From NCBI RefSeq assembly GCF_028421645.1, contig NZ_CP116887.1, positions 417,001 through 481,000 of the forward strand: 64,000 bases of DNA, given 5' to 3'. This document shows, in pieces, positions 62,963 through 64,000 of this stretch. How positions within the stretch are numbered: position 1 is the stretch's first letter; each line of letters starts with the position of its first letter. A model generated the notes under the pieces. That model was not told the origin of the DNA and searched no databases. It worked only from the letters and a program-made list of their open reading frames with translations. Origin of the DNA: Aneurinibacillus sp. Ricciae_BoGa-3 (GTDB taxonomy: Bacteria; Bacillota; Bacilli; Aneurinibacillales; Aneurinibacillaceae). The position numbers and the translations under genes are program-made.

Positions 62963-63094
62963 TGCAATGCCTGGTGGCAAATCGGAATCCAAAACATACG
63001 ACTGTTCCGGAAACTTTCCTCATTTTCCTGATTTTTCTGTTAAAATATGAATTAGGAATCTTCACCCCCAGGAGAAAATGAAGGGAGGCAGTGT

Positions 63095-63484
63095 ATGTTT
63101 ACGACAATTATCCGGCCGCGGGTTTCTGAAACAGATGGCGTGGGACACATTAATAATACGACGATACCGATTTGGTTTGAAGCCGGAAGAGAAGAAATCT
63201 TTCGGATATTAACCCCGGATCTCTCTTTTACAAACTGGAGAGCAGTGATAGTTAATATGAATGTGGATTATGTGAAAGAGGTCTTTTACGGAGCGGATGT
63301 GGAAATCCGCACATGGATCAGCAAAGTCGGCAATTCTAGTTTTGTAGTCGAGGAAGAACTTTTTCAGCAAGGCGCGCTTTGCGCCAAAGGAATATCAACC
63401 TATGTGAATTTTAATCAGGCTTTACATAAGGCAGAAACGATTCCGGCAGAAGTGCGGCAACAGTTCGAGAAGCATATGCGGTAG
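63095..63484 (+). CDS. Acyl-CoA thioesterase, 4HBT/YbgC-FadM type
   Basis: A 129-residue hotdog-fold thioesterase. The active-site region is RVSETDGVGHINNTTIPIW (Asp-14 as nucleophile or base and the HxN motif), followed by NMNVDYVKEVFYGADVEIRTWI. It hydrolyses acyl-CoA or acyl-ACP; chain length is not evident. The start has GGGAGGC. Repeat copy B begins 65 bases after its stop. Confidence 0.92.
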   Translation: MFTTIIRPRVSETDGVGHINNTTIPIWFEAGREEIFRILTPDLSFTNWRAVIVNMNVDYVKEVFYGADVEIRTWISKVGNSSFVVEEELFQQGALCAKGISTYVNFNQALHKAETIPAEVRQQFEKHMR

Positions 63485-63549
63485 GAGAAGACAAACTTGC
63501 TGTGTTGATTGTTTATCGTATAGGACTTTAACGTATTGAAGTCCGTAAA

Positions 63550-63788
63550 GCGATTTTTTAAATGGGACCTGCGGTCCCGAAACATCGAAGAAAACATCGT
63601 GAGGCGCATGTCCGCACCTTTCTTTCCCCCTGTGGAGCGTGTGGAACAGAGGGCGGAAAAGACCGGCAACTGTCTCCATCATTGAGATACCCAGATGTTT
63701 TGCCGGTCCGCCCATCGTTCCACAAAGCGCCCGTAAAAGCTTCTATGAGGGGAAAGGAGAGAGCGGCATGGCCCGCGATGTTTTTCTT
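63550..63788. repeat. Structured dispersed repeat, copy B (long form)
   Basis: 63550-63651 and 63769-63787 match copy A at 14753-14855 and 14857-14875. Between the blocks, 63652-63768 is an extra 117 bases absent from copy A. It contains its own hairpin (GGCGG and ACCGGCAA pairing with TTGCCGGT and CCGCC). GGGACC-TGC-GGTCCC (63564-63578) forms a second hairpin. The inverted ends AAGAAAACATCGTG (63588-63601) and CGCGATGTTTTTCTT (63774-63788) enclose the core. It lies between convergent genes, like copy A. Confidence 0.8.
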
Positions 63789-63794
63789 TTACGT

Positions 63795-64000
63795 TCAGCT
63801 TACACTGGTTTCTGTGTTTACCGGCTCCATGATCTTTTCACTTATTGTATTATACTGTTTCGGAAGCAGCAGAGTGAACAGTGAACCCAGAATAAGCAGC
63901 AGGATAGCGATAATAAAAGTAAGGTGATAGTTTCCGGAGCGGGTATAGAGCATGCCGGGAAGATAGGCTCCAACCGCTGAACCGATCTGGTGTCCCATAG
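63795..64000 (-). CDS. MFS transporter, C-terminal end only
   Basis: The minus strand is open from the window edge to a stop at 63795. The visible part (about 68 residues) ends with SIGHQIGSAVGAYLPGMLYT-like sequence, a membrane segment (LTFIIAILLLILGSLFTLLLP) and a hydrophilic tail. This matches the last segments of a major facilitator. The start lies beyond the window. It converges on repeat copy B. Confidence 0.75.
   Translation of the reverse strand, partial: MGHQIGSAVGAYLPGMLYTRSGNYHLTFIIAILLLILGSLFTLLLPKQYNTISEKIMEPVNTETSVS

Overview
The window looks like chromosomal DNA of a low-to-moderate-GC, endospore-forming Gram-positive bacterium of the Bacillales. Supporting signs are strong AGGAGG-type ribosome sites with GTG and TTG starts, a TPP riboswitch, NiaR/NAD and MhqR regulation of Bacillus type, GlpP, a small Spo0E-family protein, a GsiB/KGG stress protein, and intrinsic terminators after many genes. 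The genus cannot be fixed from the sequence alone. No rRNA, tRNA or CRISPR array was recognised.

Layout. 1-2.5 kb: a LysR regulator cut by the window edge, divergent from a drug-type MFS exporter. 2.7-5.9 kb: folD, a 56-residue CxxC protein and thiC behind a TPP riboswitch/terminator. 6.1-14.7 kb: an NAD block with niacin transporter niaP, repressor niaR and the nadC-nadB-nadA-nifS operon, which shares a motif with the niaP promoter. The block is interrupted by amtB-glnK, which carries a perfect TnrA/GlnR-type site. 14.75 kb: the first copy of a structured dispersed repeat, then a CBS-pair protein. 15.4-22.6 kb: purine synthesis, with purF alone on the minus strand and purE-K-C-S-Q-L on the plus strand; purQ has a one-base frameshift. 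22.9-30.3 kb: mixed genes (amino-acid permease, BluB, monooxygenase, lysozyme-like protein, glycosyltransferase, patatin). 30.4-33.1 kb: a minus-strand operon with an OlsB-type N-acyltransferase and an LpxL-type acyltransferase, probably making an acylated amino-acid lipid. 33.4-42 kb: propeller-phosphatase, KGG stress protein, deacetylase lipoprotein, YeeI, orphan ModA lipoprotein, ccdA remnant, TlpA-like thioredoxin, and MhqR with its operator beside a pirin. 42-52.9 kb: an accessory-looking region with FTR1 iron permease behind Fur boxes, a kinase-like gene, an IS with a nonsense codon, decayed transporter genes and a cadmium cluster (cadC-cadA-DUF190, cadD). 53-59 kb: glpP behind a leader terminator, then ugpC-A-E-B, a GDPD and an SMR gene, forming a glycerophosphodiester/glycerol-3-phosphate uptake operon. 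59-64 kb: LysE exporter with divergent XRE-cupin regulator, Spo0E-like protein, a haem membrane protein, MFS, thioesterase, the second repeat copy and the end of another MFS gene.

Points most worth following: (1) an in-frame UGA in cadA replaces the first cysteine of the metal-binding CxxC, with a hairpin just downstream, so it is either selenocysteine or a simple nonsense change. (2) A roughly 100-bp repeat at 14.75 and 63.55 kb is about 90% identical, has terminator-like inverted ends, and sits between convergent genes at both sites. (3) The OlsB/LpxL operon is unexpected in a Bacillales genome. (4) The glpP leader hairpin suggests autogenous antitermination. Several broken genes (purQ, transposase, ccdA, MATE and CDF remnants) show decay or sequence errors, and this tempers the selenocysteine reading.
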